From positions 3,720,001 to 3,784,000 of the forward strand of contig NZ_JACCAS010000001.1 in assembly GCF_013409255.1 (NCBI RefSeq): DNA of 64,000 bases, in the 5' to 3' direction. A program made the translations under genes and the position numbers. This DNA comes from Paraburkholderia bryophila (GTDB lineage: Bacteria > Pseudomonadota > Gammaproteobacteria > Burkholderiales > Burkholderiaceae). The notes below the pieces were generated by a model. It was not told the origin of the DNA. It ran no database searches and was given only the letters and a program-made list of their open reading frames with translations. This document shows positions 1-7,677 of this stretch, one piece after another; within the stretch, counting starts at the first letter, position 1, and each line of letters begins with the position of its first letter.

Positions 1-335
1 GAACTCGGCGTGAAACCCCGGCGCCGCAGCATTTCGCTAAAGCTCGACAGACGCGACAGCGGATCTTCATAGCGCGGTGTGATGAAACTGCCCGCGCCCT
101 GCGTGCGCCGGATCAGGCCTTGCTCGACCAGCAACGCGATCGCCTTGCGCGACGTGATGCGCGATACGCCGAGCGCTTCGGACAGCACGCGCTCCGAGGG
201 CAGGGCCTCGCCGGCGTTCCAGCGGTTTTCGTGAATCGCGGTGCCGAGCTTGCGGGCAAGTTGCAGATACAGCGGCGTGTCGTTTTCCGGGTCCGGGCGC
301 AGATCGCGCCAGCGGTCTTCCGAGGCAGAGGTCAT
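1..335 (-). CDS. GntR-family transcriptional regulator, N-terminal part (truncated by window edge)
   Basis: Reading the minus strand from an ATG at 335 gives an uninterrupted frame to base 1. It begins MTSASEDRWRDL and carries a typical GntR winged-helix domain: TPLYLQLARKLGTAI, then ALPSERVLSEALGVSR and TSRKAIALLVEQGLI, ending with GAGSFITPRYEDP. The start of the following ligand domain (LSSFSEMLRRRGFTP) looks like the HutC/UTRA type, which binds small effectors such as sugar phosphates or amino acid derivatives. The C-terminus lies outside the window, so the effector cannot be guessed. It is divergent from the aldo/keto reductase across 141 bases, so it could control that gene, itself, or both. 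Family is clear, target is not. Confidence 0.85.
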   Translation of the reverse strand, partial: MTSASEDRWRDLRPDPENDTPLYLQLARKLGTAIHENRWNAGEALPSERVLSEALGVSRITSRKAIALLVEQGLIRRTQGAGSFITPRYEDPLSRLSSFSEMLRRRGFTPS

Positions 336-476
336 GGGGCTCACGCAAGAAGGGCAAGCGGCAATTCTATGACATCGGCGCGCTGCGTTATAGCGGGCTT
401 TTGCCTGGTGCCTGATCGAATGCCCGTTCAGCCGCTAAACTCGTCGTGTAATTTCCGGCCACTTCGAGGAGTCAGC

Positions 477-1322
477 ATGACGAGCGATATCGCAAGCGTG
501 AGCCTGCCCGACGGCGAACGCATTCCAAAACTGGGGCAGGGCACGTGGGAGATGGGCGAGGCGCCGACCCGGCGCGCGGCCGAAATCGCCGCGCTGCGCT
601 GCGGGATCGAACTGGGCATGACGCTGATCGATACGGCGGAAATGTACGGCGACGGCGCGACCGAACAGCTACTCGGCGAAGCGCTCGACGGCTTGCGCGA
701 TCAGGTGTTTCTGGTCAGCAAGGTGTATCCGCATAACGCCAGCCGGCGCGGCGTGATCGCGGCCTGCGAACAGAGCCTCAAGCGCTTGAAGACCGACCGG
801 CTCGATCTGTATCTGCTGCACTGGCGCGGCTCGGTGCCGCTCGCGGAAACCGTCGAAGGTTTCGAGGCGCTGCGTCAGGCGGGCAAGATTCGCCATTGGG
901 GCGTCAGCAATTTCGACACCGACGACATGGAAGAACTGGTCGCGACGCCTGGCGGCGATGCGTGCGCGACCAATCAGATTTTGTATAACGTGGCGCGTCG
1001 CGGGCCGGAGTTCGACCTGCTGCCGTGGCTCGCCGCGCACAAGATGCCGGCGATGGCCTACAGCCCGGTCGATCACGCGCGTTTGCCGAAGCGCTCGCCG
1101 CTCGACGATATCGCCGACGCGCGCGGCGTCTCGGTGTTTCAGGTGGCGCTCGCGTGGGTGTTGCGCGAGCCGGGCGTGTTCGCGATTCCGAAGACGGGGC
1201 GCGTCGAGCATGTGCAAGACAACTATCGCGCGTTGCAACTGCGGCTCGGCGCCGATGAGCTCGCGACGCTCGACGCCTACTTCAAACCGCCGCGCAGCAA
1301 GCGGGCGCTCGAAATGCTGTGA
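477..1322 (+). CDS. Aldo/keto reductase
   Basis: This 281-residue protein is a cytoplasmic NADPH-dependent aldo/keto reductase. The whole catalytic tetrad is visible: Asp52 and Tyr57 in LIDTAEMYGDG, Lys82 in VSKVYP and His115 in LYLLHWRG. The cofactor phosphate-binding segment near the C-terminus reads FAIPKTGRVEHVQDN. Length and layout fit the 2,5-diketo-gluconate reductase/YeaE-like branch. I chose the ATG at 477 because the frame upstream is unrelated sequence overlapping the divergent gntR, and a weak ribosome site (GAGGAGTCAGC) precedes it. The physiological substrate is unknown; relatives act on methylglyoxal and other small aldehydes. It converges on the next gene with only 12 bases between stops and no obvious terminator hairpin. 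Confidence 0.9.
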   Translation: MTSDIASVSLPDGERIPKLGQGTWEMGEAPTRRAAEIAALRCGIELGMTLIDTAEMYGDGATEQLLGEALDGLRDQVFLVSKVYPHNASRRGVIAACEQSLKRLKTDRLDLYLLHWRGSVPLAETVEGFEALRQAGKIRHWGVSNFDTDDMEELVATPGGDACATNQILYNVARRGPEFDLLPWLAAHKMPAMAYSPVDHARLPKRSPLDDIADARGVSVFQVALAWVLREPGVFAIPKTGRVEHVQDNYRALQLRLGADELATLDAYFKPPRSKRALEML

Positions 1323-1334
1323 GCGCGGCCGTCC

Positions 1335-1826
1335 TCAATTGCAACTGTGATGCAAGTGCACGGAGCCTAGCACTGCGACTTCCGCGGGGGTGTGCTTGAG
1401 CGAATCGTCGCTGACTTGCGCGGCGTCGGCGATGAAATCGTCGACGATCGACGACACCTGCGTGTTGCGCAGGCACAGCGACACGCGCTGGGTTTCATTG
1501 GCCGGCAACGCGGAACGCTGACCGAGGAACAGCACGCCGTACTGATAGCCGTGGATGATCCCGCGGATCGCGCCGACACATTGACCCTGCGCGACGTTGT
1601 CGTTCTTCTGCTTGCAGGTTTGCGCGAGCGAGTAGGCGGAAAAACTGGGGTCGACCGGCGGCGCGGCTTGTGACAGCGTGGGTGACAGCGGCGCGGCCGC
1701 CTGTGCGGGTTGCGCGGGTGTTTGCGCCGGTGTTTGCGCGTGAGCGAGCGATGCGAGGCCCAGCGCGGCGGCCATCAGCAGACCCGTTGCCACGCGTGTT
1801 GCGAAGGGGGGGACGTTTCGTTGCAT
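1335..1826 (-). CDS. Exported Rap1a/Tai-family protein
   Basis: The 163-residue product begins with a basic stretch and a hydrophobic segment ending in LASLAHAQ, a good Sec signal peptide with cleavage near residue 30. A short TPAQ-rich linker follows. The mature part has the pattern of the Rap1a/Tai immunity family: a Cys in LAQTCKQKN, then GQCVGAIRGIIHGYQYG, a third Cys in VSLCLRNTQ, and a helical tail. Founding members are periplasmic immunity proteins that neutralise type VI amidase effectors, but most chromosomal relatives have no known role. No effector or secretion gene lies nearby, so immunity should not be assumed. The ATG at 1826 is preceded by GAGGGC. Confidence 0.7.
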   Translation of the reverse strand: MQRNVPPFATRVATGLLMAAALGLASLAHAQTPAQTPAQPAQAAAPLSPTLSQAAPPVDPSFSAYSLAQTCKQKNDNVAQGQCVGAIRGIIHGYQYGVLFLGQRSALPANETQRVSLCLRNTQVSSIVDDFIADAAQVSDDSLKHTPAEVAVLGSVHLHHSCN

Positions 1827-2141
1827 GTTGTGGTGCCCTCATATCGAACGTTGAATCTGATATGAGGCGATCGATGCGGTTTGGTTCCAGGCGGGCGCCG
1901 AGTTTGCCTGTTCGGGTTGTTGTCGCCGACGAGCGCACTGGCGTGCCGCGCTGTGCGTGACGAGGCGGATTGCCGGCCGCTTCGCATGGAGGTGCCGCCT
2001 GTTTGAACCGGCCTCGTGCGGTGACGCTCGACCGGGGGATCGAGACATCACCGCCGATGCCAGCGGACAGCGCACGGTAGCCGGCCGTGTCGTTGGCGAG
2101 AGTAGGGCGCGGGGGCCCCCTACCCGTGAAACGGGCGAATG
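1827..2141. other. Intergenic region without a gene (315 bases)
   Basis: This holds the upstream region of the Rap1a-like gene and the 3' flank of the Gly/Ser-rich gene, both read on the minus strand. Several short open frames cross it on both strands but none has a ribosome site or a recognisable sequence. A small CCCGTGAAACGGG dyad near 2123-2135, just past the repeat gene's stop, is too weak to call a terminator. Confidence 0.6.
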
Positions 2142-3104
2142 CTAGTGCCCGCTTCCTCCGCCGTTGCCACCGCCGTTACCGCTGCCACCCTTGCCTCCGT
2201 GACCGCCGCCGAAGCCTCCGCCAAAGCCACCGCCGAAACCGCCACCGAAGCCACCGCCAAAGCCACCACCAAAGCCACCACCAAAGCCACCACCGAAACC
2301 ACCGCCTTTGCCACTGCTTGGGCCGCCGCTGGAGCCGCCGCAACCACAGCCGCCGCTCCCGCTGCCGCTGCTGCCGCCACCGCTGCTGCTTCCACCACTG
2401 CTGCTTCCACCGCCACTGCTTCCACCGCCGCTGCTTCCACCGCCACTGCTTCCACCGCCACTGCTTCCACCGCCACTGCTTCCACCGCCGCTGCTTCCAC
2501 CGCCACTGCTTCCACCGCCGCTGCTTCCACCGCCGCTGCTTCCGCCGCCGCTGCTTCCGCCGCCGCTGCTTCCGCCGCCGCTGCTTCCACCACCGCTGCT
2601 TCCGCCGCTATTTCCCTTACCGCCCGTACCGGAAGAACTTCCGCTGCCGCTACCACTGCCCGATCCAGTCGCACCACCCGCCGCACCACCCGCCGCACCG
2701 CTACCATTCGCACCCGCGCCGCTGCTGCCGCCGCTCGCCGCACCGTTGCTGCCGCTTCCGCCGCCATGATGGCCGCAGCCGGCAATATTGACGCTCTCGC
2801 AGCCTTGCTGCTGGAAGATCGCGGCCGCGTCGTCGGCGGCGGTCGTGTCGCCCGTCGCCGATTCGCCGGCAGCCATGCCGGTCGTCGATTCGCCGGCCGT
2901 CGCGCCGTCGGCTTGCGCGAGCGAACGCGTCGTGCCTTGCGTGCCGCTGGCCGGCAGCGGTGCATCGGCGAGTACGATCCACTTCGGGATCACATCGGTC
3001 GATGCCGGATAAGCGAGTTGAGTGGCCAACGCGGTGACGCCTGCTACGATTGCCGCGCTCCGCAGGACCCCGAAGTAATACCGGTTATATCTGGTGGTCT
3101 TCAT
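2142..3104 (-). CDS. Exported Gly/Ser-rich low-complexity repeat protein
   Basis: The product is 320 residues from an ATG at 3104, preceded by a good ribosome site (GGGAGAGATGTG). It starts with a basic N-terminus and a hydrophobic segment (VLRSAAIVAGVTALATQLAYPA) that looks like a signal peptide or membrane anchor. A normal-composition region of about 80 residues follows, including GCESVNIAGCGHH. The rest is low complexity: Gly/Ser/Ala linker, roughly thirteen GGGSS pentads, a short GCGCGG Cys patch, about eight GGGF tetrads, then a GGHGGKGG tail. I recognise no catalytic domain. The composition suggests a flexible surface or periplasmic protein. The repeats keep several other frames open, but only this frame has a signal sequence and ribosome site. 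Confidence 0.7.
   Translation of the reverse strand: MKTTRYNRYYFGVLRSAAIVAGVTALATQLAYPASTDVIPKWIVLADAPLPASGTQGTTRSLAQADGATAGESTTGMAAGESATGDTTAADDAAAIFQQQGCESVNIAGCGHHGGGSGSNGAASGGSSGAGANGSGAAGGAAGGATGSGSGSGSGSSSGTGGKGNSGGSSGGGSSGGGSSGGGSSGGGSSGGGSSGGGSSGGGSSGGGSSGGGSSGGGSSGGGSSGGGSSGGGSSSGGSSSGGGSSGSGSGGCGCGGSSGGPSSGKGGGFGGGFGGGFGGGFGGGFGGGFGGGFGGGFGGGHGGKGGSGNGGGNGGGSGH
2205..2610. repeat. Tandem repeat tracts (12-base and 15-base units) inside the Gly/Ser-rich gene
   Basis: Read on the plus strand, 2205-2310 holds degenerate 12-base units of the type AAAGCCACCGCC (GGGF in the protein), and 2391-2610 holds 15-base units of the type CTGCTTCCACCGCCA (GGGSS). The 15-base units are nearly identical, differing mainly at third positions, so unit number is likely to vary between strains through slippage or recombination. 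Both unit sizes are multiples of three, so gain or loss would keep the frame. Confidence 0.9.
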
Positions 3105-3515
3105 CACATCTCTCCCGAGGGAACGCCGGCGCCTCGCTGCCGCCATCTCTCATGCTGATTCCGCGGCGGCGGACCTGTCTGTTGCGGGCTTCGCCGCGCC
3201 CCCGAGTCTGTTTTGCCGATACTCGTCAACGGCTCGTTTGTTGTCGTTCGAAGCGCGCGTGCGCAGCCGTTACGCCGAGATGCGCTCGCCGGTTTTTTTA
3301 TCTGATTGCCCATCGGTTGCCGTGCCCGGTTGCCGGGGCGCTGGCGCTCCTGTGTCTGGACACTACTTAGCGATATCCATGCCACTGACCGCAAAGCCTT
3401 GCGGCGACAGGCGTCGAATAGGGGTATGCGATGCCGGCGTTGAAAAAACACCGGAAAACGTTTCGGCGATGAAACGCGCGGCCCCGAAACTCTGGGGACA
3501 CCGCGCGATGCCGCG
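3105..3515. other. Intergenic region without a gene (411 bases)
   Basis: This is the upstream region of the Gly/Ser-rich gene and the 3' flank of the ABC ATPase gene, both on the minus strand. Open frames crossing it on both strands have no ribosome site and no recognisable family. I see no strong hairpin terminator and no clear promoter. Confidence 0.5.
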
Positions 3516-5741
3516 TTATTCGCTGCGTCCGGCGCTTTCCGGCGCGCTGTCGGCGCCGTTGCCTGGGAGCGTGCCTGCGTCGTCGCGCGAGGCGGCTTGC
3601 AGGGTGCGCAATTGATCGATGGGGATATGACAGCGGATGCGATGCGCGGCCGGTTGTCCACCGTTCACGTCGACGCCGCCGGCATCGACGAACGGCGGGT
3701 CCTGCTGTTCGCAGATCGCGCCGAGCTTGCGCGGGCAGCGCGTGTGGAACACGCAACCGGACGGCGGCGAGGCCGCGCTCGGCAGATCGCCGGACAACCG
3801 GATACGCGCGCGAGCGGGGCGGCCGGTGCCGTCAGCCTGACCGTCGTGGGTATCGAGCGTCGGCACGGACGACAGCAACGCCTCGGTATAAGGATGATGC
3901 GGCCCGTCGAACACCGCGGCCGCCGGTCCGATTTCCAGCAGTCGGCCGAGGTACAGCACGGCGATACGATCGGCCAGATAGCGCACCACGTGCAGATCGT
4001 GCGAGATAAAAACGTAACTCACGCCGCGCTCGCGCTGCAAATCGGCGAGCAGGTTGAGGATTGCGGCCTGCACGGAGACGTCGAGCGCGGAGGTGGGTTC
4101 GTCGCAGACCACCACGCGCGGTTCGCCGGCAAACGCGCGGGCAATCGCCACGCGTTGTTTGAGTCCGCCGGACAGTTGCCGCGTGCGCGAGCCGAGATAG
4201 CGCGCCGGCAAACGCACGGCGGCCGTCAGCGTGGCGAGCCGTTCGTCGATCGCGGGCCCGCGCAACGGCGTGAGCCGCGACAGCGCGCGGCCGATCAAAC
4301 GCTTGACCGAATGCGCACGATTGAGCGCCGAGTCCGGATTCTGGAACACGATCTGCAGCGACTTGACCTGTTCGTCGTTGCGCCGGGTCACGCGCGCGGC
4401 GAGCGGCGTGCCGTCGAGTTCGAGCACGCTGCCGGCGTCCGGCGTGAGCAGCCCGAGCATCAGCTTGGCGAGCGTCGTCTTGCCGCTGCCCGATTCGCCG
4501 ACGAGGCCGAGCGTCTCGCCGCTCGCGAGGTCGATGGAAACGTCGTCGACCGCGCGCAACGGTGCGCCGCCCACATGAAACGTCTTCGAGAGTTTGTCGG
4601 TGCGCAGCACGAGCGGGCGCGCGTTGCCGTCGAGCGACTCAAGACGGCGTTCCGACAACGGGGCCTCGGTGGCCACGACCGCCTCGGCGGCAGCGCGCGG
4701 CAATTCAAGCGCGCGTTCGTGGTAATGGCAGCGCGACATCTGATCGCCATGCGCGGCGCTCACCCGGTACGGCGGCGGCGCTTCGCGGCGGCAGCGGTCG
4801 TCGGCGAGACGGCAGCGCTCCGCGTAGATGCAGCCCTGCATGACCGAGCCCGGCAGCGGCAGGCTGCCCGCGATCGTATCGAGCCGCTCGCTGTCCTTGC
4901 TGCGCCCGGCGGTCGGCAAACAGCGCAACAGCCCGACCGTATAAGGATGACGCGGCCGCGTGAAGACGTCCTGAGTGGCACCTTCCTCGACCAGCTTGCC
5001 CGCGTAGAGCACGCCGACGCGCTCGCACATCCGCCCGATCACCGCGAGGTTATGGCTGATGAACAGCACCGCGGTGCCGAGTTCTTCGCGCAACTGCGCG
5101 ACGAGGTCGAGCACTTCGGCTTCGACGGTCGCGTCGAGGCCGGTGGTCGGTTCGTCGAGAATCAGCAAGGCGGGGTTCGACGCGAGCGCCATGGCGATCA
5201 CCACGCGCTGTTGCATGCCGCCCGACAGTTGATGCGGATAGCTCTCCATCACGCGCTCGGGCGCCGCGATGCGCACGCGCTGCAGCATCTCGCGCGTGCG
5301 TCGCAGCGCTTCGTCGCGCGCGACGCCGGCTGCCTCGAATGCTTCGGAGACTTGCCGCGCGATCGTCAGCGACGGATTCAGCGCGCGCCCCGGGTCCTGA
5401 TAGACGATCGAAATCGCGTTCGCGCGCAGATGACGCAGCGCGTCGGCGTCGAGCTTCTGCACGTCTTCGCCGGCGATCACGATCTTGCCCGCCTTCACCT
5501 TGCCGTTGCGCGGCAGATAGCGCAGCGTGGCCATCGCGACCGTCGATTTGCCGCAGCCCGATTCGCCGACGAGGCCATACGCCTCGCCGCGTCGCACGCG
5601 AAACGACACGTCCTGCAGCACTTCGCGATCGCGTCCGCGCATTCGGTATGTCACGGTCAGGCCGACGACGGTCAGCGCGTCGGTGCGGTCGCTCTTCGAC
5701 ACATCGAAGGCGGGGAACGAGGAGGGCGGCGGGCCGTTCAT
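3516..5741 (-). CDS. Peptide/nickel-type ABC transporter, fused double ATP-binding protein (DppD-DppF type)
   Basis: The 741-residue protein carries two full OppD/OppF-like ATPases in one chain. The first has Walker A GESGCGKS, signature LSGGMQQR and Walker B LLILDEPTTG; the second has GESGSGKT, LSGGLKQR and VVVCDEPTSA. Each ends in the oligopeptide C-terminal extension with its Cys motif (CIYAERC; CVFHTRC). It powers import through the two permeases encoded just upstream. The ATG at 5741 overlaps the permease stop as ATGA, which fixes the start; the open frame extends 30 codons further up but that part only copies permease sequence. Substrate is unknown: peptides, nickel, opines and glycosides are all imported by this family. 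Confidence 0.9.
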   Translation of the reverse strand: MNGPPPSSFPAFDVSKSDRTDALTVVGLTVTYRMRGRDREVLQDVSFRVRRGEAYGLVGESGCGKSTVAMATLRYLPRNGKVKAGKIVIAGEDVQKLDADALRHLRANAISIVYQDPGRALNPSLTIARQVSEAFEAAGVARDEALRRTREMLQRVRIAAPERVMESYPHQLSGGMQQRVVIAMALASNPALLILDEPTTGLDATVEAEVLDLVAQLREELGTAVLFISHNLAVIGRMCERVGVLYAGKLVEEGATQDVFTRPRHPYTVGLLRCLPTAGRSKDSERLDTIAGSLPLPGSVMQGCIYAERCRLADDRCRREAPPPYRVSAAHGDQMSRCHYHERALELPRAAAEAVVATEAPLSERRLESLDGNARPLVLRTDKLSKTFHVGGAPLRAVDDVSIDLASGETLGLVGESGSGKTTLAKLMLGLLTPDAGSVLELDGTPLAARVTRRNDEQVKSLQIVFQNPDSALNRAHSVKRLIGRALSRLTPLRGPAIDERLATLTAAVRLPARYLGSRTRQLSGGLKQRVAIARAFAGEPRVVVCDEPTSALDVSVQAAILNLLADLQRERGVSYVFISHDLHVVRYLADRIAVLYLGRLLEIGPAAAVFDGPHHPYTEALLSSVPTLDTHDGQADGTGRPARARIRLSGDLPSAASPPSGCVFHTRCPRKLGAICEQQDPPFVDAGGVDVNGGQPAAHRIRCHIPIDQLRTLQAASRDDAGTLPGNGADSAPESAGRSE

Positions 5742-6613
5742 CGGTCGAGCACGCCTTGCACGCTGTCGGCGATCAGATTGACGCCGACCACCAGAGAAGC
5801 GATCGCACCCGCCGCGAACACCACGGTCCACCAGGCGCCGCCGGCCATCAGCGTGTACGACTCGGAGAGCGCGAGGCCCCAGTCGGCGGAAGGCGGTTGA
5901 ATACCGAAGCCGAGAAACGACAGCGTGGCGACCGCGAAGATCGCATAGCCGAGCCGCACGGTGGCCTCGACGATGATCGGCGGCAGCACGTTCGGCAGAA
6001 TCTCAACGAACATGATGTACGGCGCGCGCTCGCCACGCAGTTGCGCGGCGGCCACGTAGTCGAGATGGCGTTCGGCGAACACGGCGGCGCGCACGGTGCG
6101 CGCGGTGATCGGCGTGAAGGTGATGCCGATCACGAGGATCACCGTGAAGTTCGACGCGCCGACCGCGGCCAGCGCGAGCAGCGCGACGATCACGAGCGGC
6201 AGCGCGAGCACGGCGTCGATCGCGCGGCCGACCACGTTGTCGACCCAGCCTTCGAAATAGCCGACGATCAGACCCAAGGTCGTGCCCGCCACGGTGCCGA
6301 GCAGCGTGGCCAGCGGCGCGATGGTCAGAATGTCGCGCGCGCCGACGATCACGCGCGAGAACACGTCGCGGCCGAGCTGGTCGGTGCCGAACCAGTGCGT
6401 GCGGTCGGGCGGCATCAGCGAGTTGAGCGGATCGGACGCATACGGATCGATCCGCACGATCCATTGCCCGGCGAGCGCGCAGACAATCCACCACGCGACG
6501 ATCACCACGCCCACCACGAAAGTGGGCGAGCGCAGCAGCACGCGCAATTGATCGAAGCGCGGCTCGGCGAGCGCGCGTGGGGTAGAGGGTGTCGGCGGAA
6601 CGATCGTGCTCAT
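5738..6613 (-). CDS. Peptide/nickel-type ABC transporter permease (DppC type)
   Basis: This 291-residue inner-membrane permease has an N-terminal membrane helix (FVVGVVIVAWWIVCALAG), the DppC-type periplasmic segment HWFGTDQLGRDVFSRVIVGAR, and further helices through the BPD_transp_1 core. The coupling loop contains YVAAAQLRGERAPYIMF, the EAA-like segment that contacts the ATPase. Length is normal for the family. Its ATG at 6613 overlaps the stop of the other permease (ATGA) and its stop overlaps the ATPase start, so the three genes are translationally coupled. Confidence 0.9.
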   Translation of the reverse strand: MSTIVPPTPSTPRALAEPRFDQLRVLLRSPTFVVGVVIVAWWIVCALAGQWIVRIDPYASDPLNSLMPPDRTHWFGTDQLGRDVFSRVIVGARDILTIAPLATLLGTVAGTTLGLIVGYFEGWVDNVVGRAIDAVLALPLVIVALLALAAVGASNFTVILVIGITFTPITARTVRAAVFAERHLDYVAAAQLRGERAPYIMFVEILPNVLPPIIVEATVRLGYAIFAVATLSFLGFGIQPPSADWGLALSESYTLMAGGAWWTVVFAAGAIASLVVGVNLIADSVQGVLDR

Positions 6614-7647
6614 TCGGCGCTCCTCACGCGCAAGCGCGGATTGAGCAGCACGTGCAGTGCGTCGGCGACGAGATTCGCCACCGTGTACACCACGCCGATG
6701 GTCAGCACACCCGCTTCGAGCATCGGAAAGTCCTTAGCCTTGGCGGCGTTGTAGATCAGCGAACCGATACCCTGGTAGTGGAACAGCGTCTCGACCACCA
6801 CCAGCCCGCCGATCATGTAGCCGAGCTGCGTCGCGGCCACGGTAATGGTGGGCAGCAGCGCGTTGCGCAACACGTGCCGCCAGATCACGACACGGCGCGG
6901 CAGGCCCTTGAGAATCGCGGTGCGGGTGTAGTCGGCGTCGAGCGCTTCGACGGTGCCTGCCCGCGCCATGCGCGCGATGTAGCCGAAGAACACCAGCACC
7001 AGCGGCAGCACCGGCAGAATCAGATGGCGCAGTTGTTCGAGCACGCTCGCGTCGGGCGGATAGGACGCTTCGATCGGCAGCCATTGCAGCCAGATGCCGA
7101 ACACCAGAATCAGCACGATCGACGAAACGAACTCCGGCACCACGGTCGCCGACAAACCGGCAATGCTGATCGTACGATCGAGCCAACGCCCTGCGTGCAT
7201 GGCGGACCACACGCCACCCGCAATGCCGAGCGGCACGACCACGATAAAAGCGAGCAGGCCGAGCCTGGCCGAATGCGCGAGCGCGTCGGCGATAAACGGC
7301 CCGACCGGTTCACGATACGCGTACGAGAGCCCCATATCGCCGCGCACGAAATGCGAAATCCACTCGACGTATTGCGTGAGCAGCGGCCGGTCCGCGCCGA
7401 GCTGATGATTGAGCGCGGCGACCGCGCGCGCATCGGCGAGCGGCCCGAGCACCGCACGGCCGATATCGCCGGGCAGCAACTGGCCGCCCGCGAACACGAT
7501 CACCGAGAGCAGCCACAGCGTGATCAGCGACAAGCCCACGCGCGTCGCGAGAAAACGCACGACGCGCACCGCGTTGCCGCCGGAGGCTGAACGCGTGGGC
7601 GGGGTGGGCGAAGCGGGTGAGGTGGGCGGGGTCACCGTGGTCGACAT
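6610..7647 (-). CDS. Peptide/nickel-type ABC transporter permease (DppB type)
   Basis: The 345-residue protein is the DppB-like partner permease. After a Pro/Thr-rich cytoplasmic tail of about 30 residues comes the first helix (VGLSLITLWLLSVIVFAGG) and the DppB-type LLPGDIGRAVLGP segment. Helices and the coupling segment DYTRTAILKGLPRRVVIWRH follow. The N-terminal tail is longer than usual, so the true start could be further in (for example at the ATG of a shorter form), but no better ribosome site is seen. It lies 30 bases downstream of the binding protein gene in the same minus-strand operon. Confidence 0.88.
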   Translation of the reverse strand: MSTTVTPPTSPASPTPPTRSASGGNAVRVVRFLATRVGLSLITLWLLSVIVFAGGQLLPGDIGRAVLGPLADARAVAALNHQLGADRPLLTQYVEWISHFVRGDMGLSYAYREPVGPFIADALAHSARLGLLAFIVVVPLGIAGGVWSAMHAGRWLDRTISIAGLSATVVPEFVSSIVLILVFGIWLQWLPIEASYPPDASVLEQLRHLILPVLPLVLVFFGYIARMARAGTVEALDADYTRTAILKGLPRRVVIWRHVLRNALLPTITVAATQLGYMIGGLVVVETLFHYQGIGSLIYNAAKAKDFPMLEAGVLTIGVVYTVANLVADALHVLLNPRLRVRSAE

Positions 7648-7677
7648 CGTGAGCTCCTGCCGAAAACGCGCCGGCGC

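Noticed and set aside
1335..1826. A type VI effector-immunity pair
   Set aside because: The Rap1a-like gene is alone; no amidase, VgrG, Hcp or other secretion gene is within reach.
2087..3158. Long plus-strand frames (Ala/Thr-rich, His/Arg-rich, Pro/Leu-rich) and a second minus-strand frame over the repeat region
   Set aside because: The GC-rich short repeats keep every frame open. Only one minus-strand frame has a ribosome site and a signal sequence.
3597..5900. 767-codon plus-strand frame opposite the fused ABC ATPase
   Set aside because: It mirrors a clear ATPase gene; composition is Arg/His/Asp-rich with no known family, as expected for antisense of GC-rich coding DNA.
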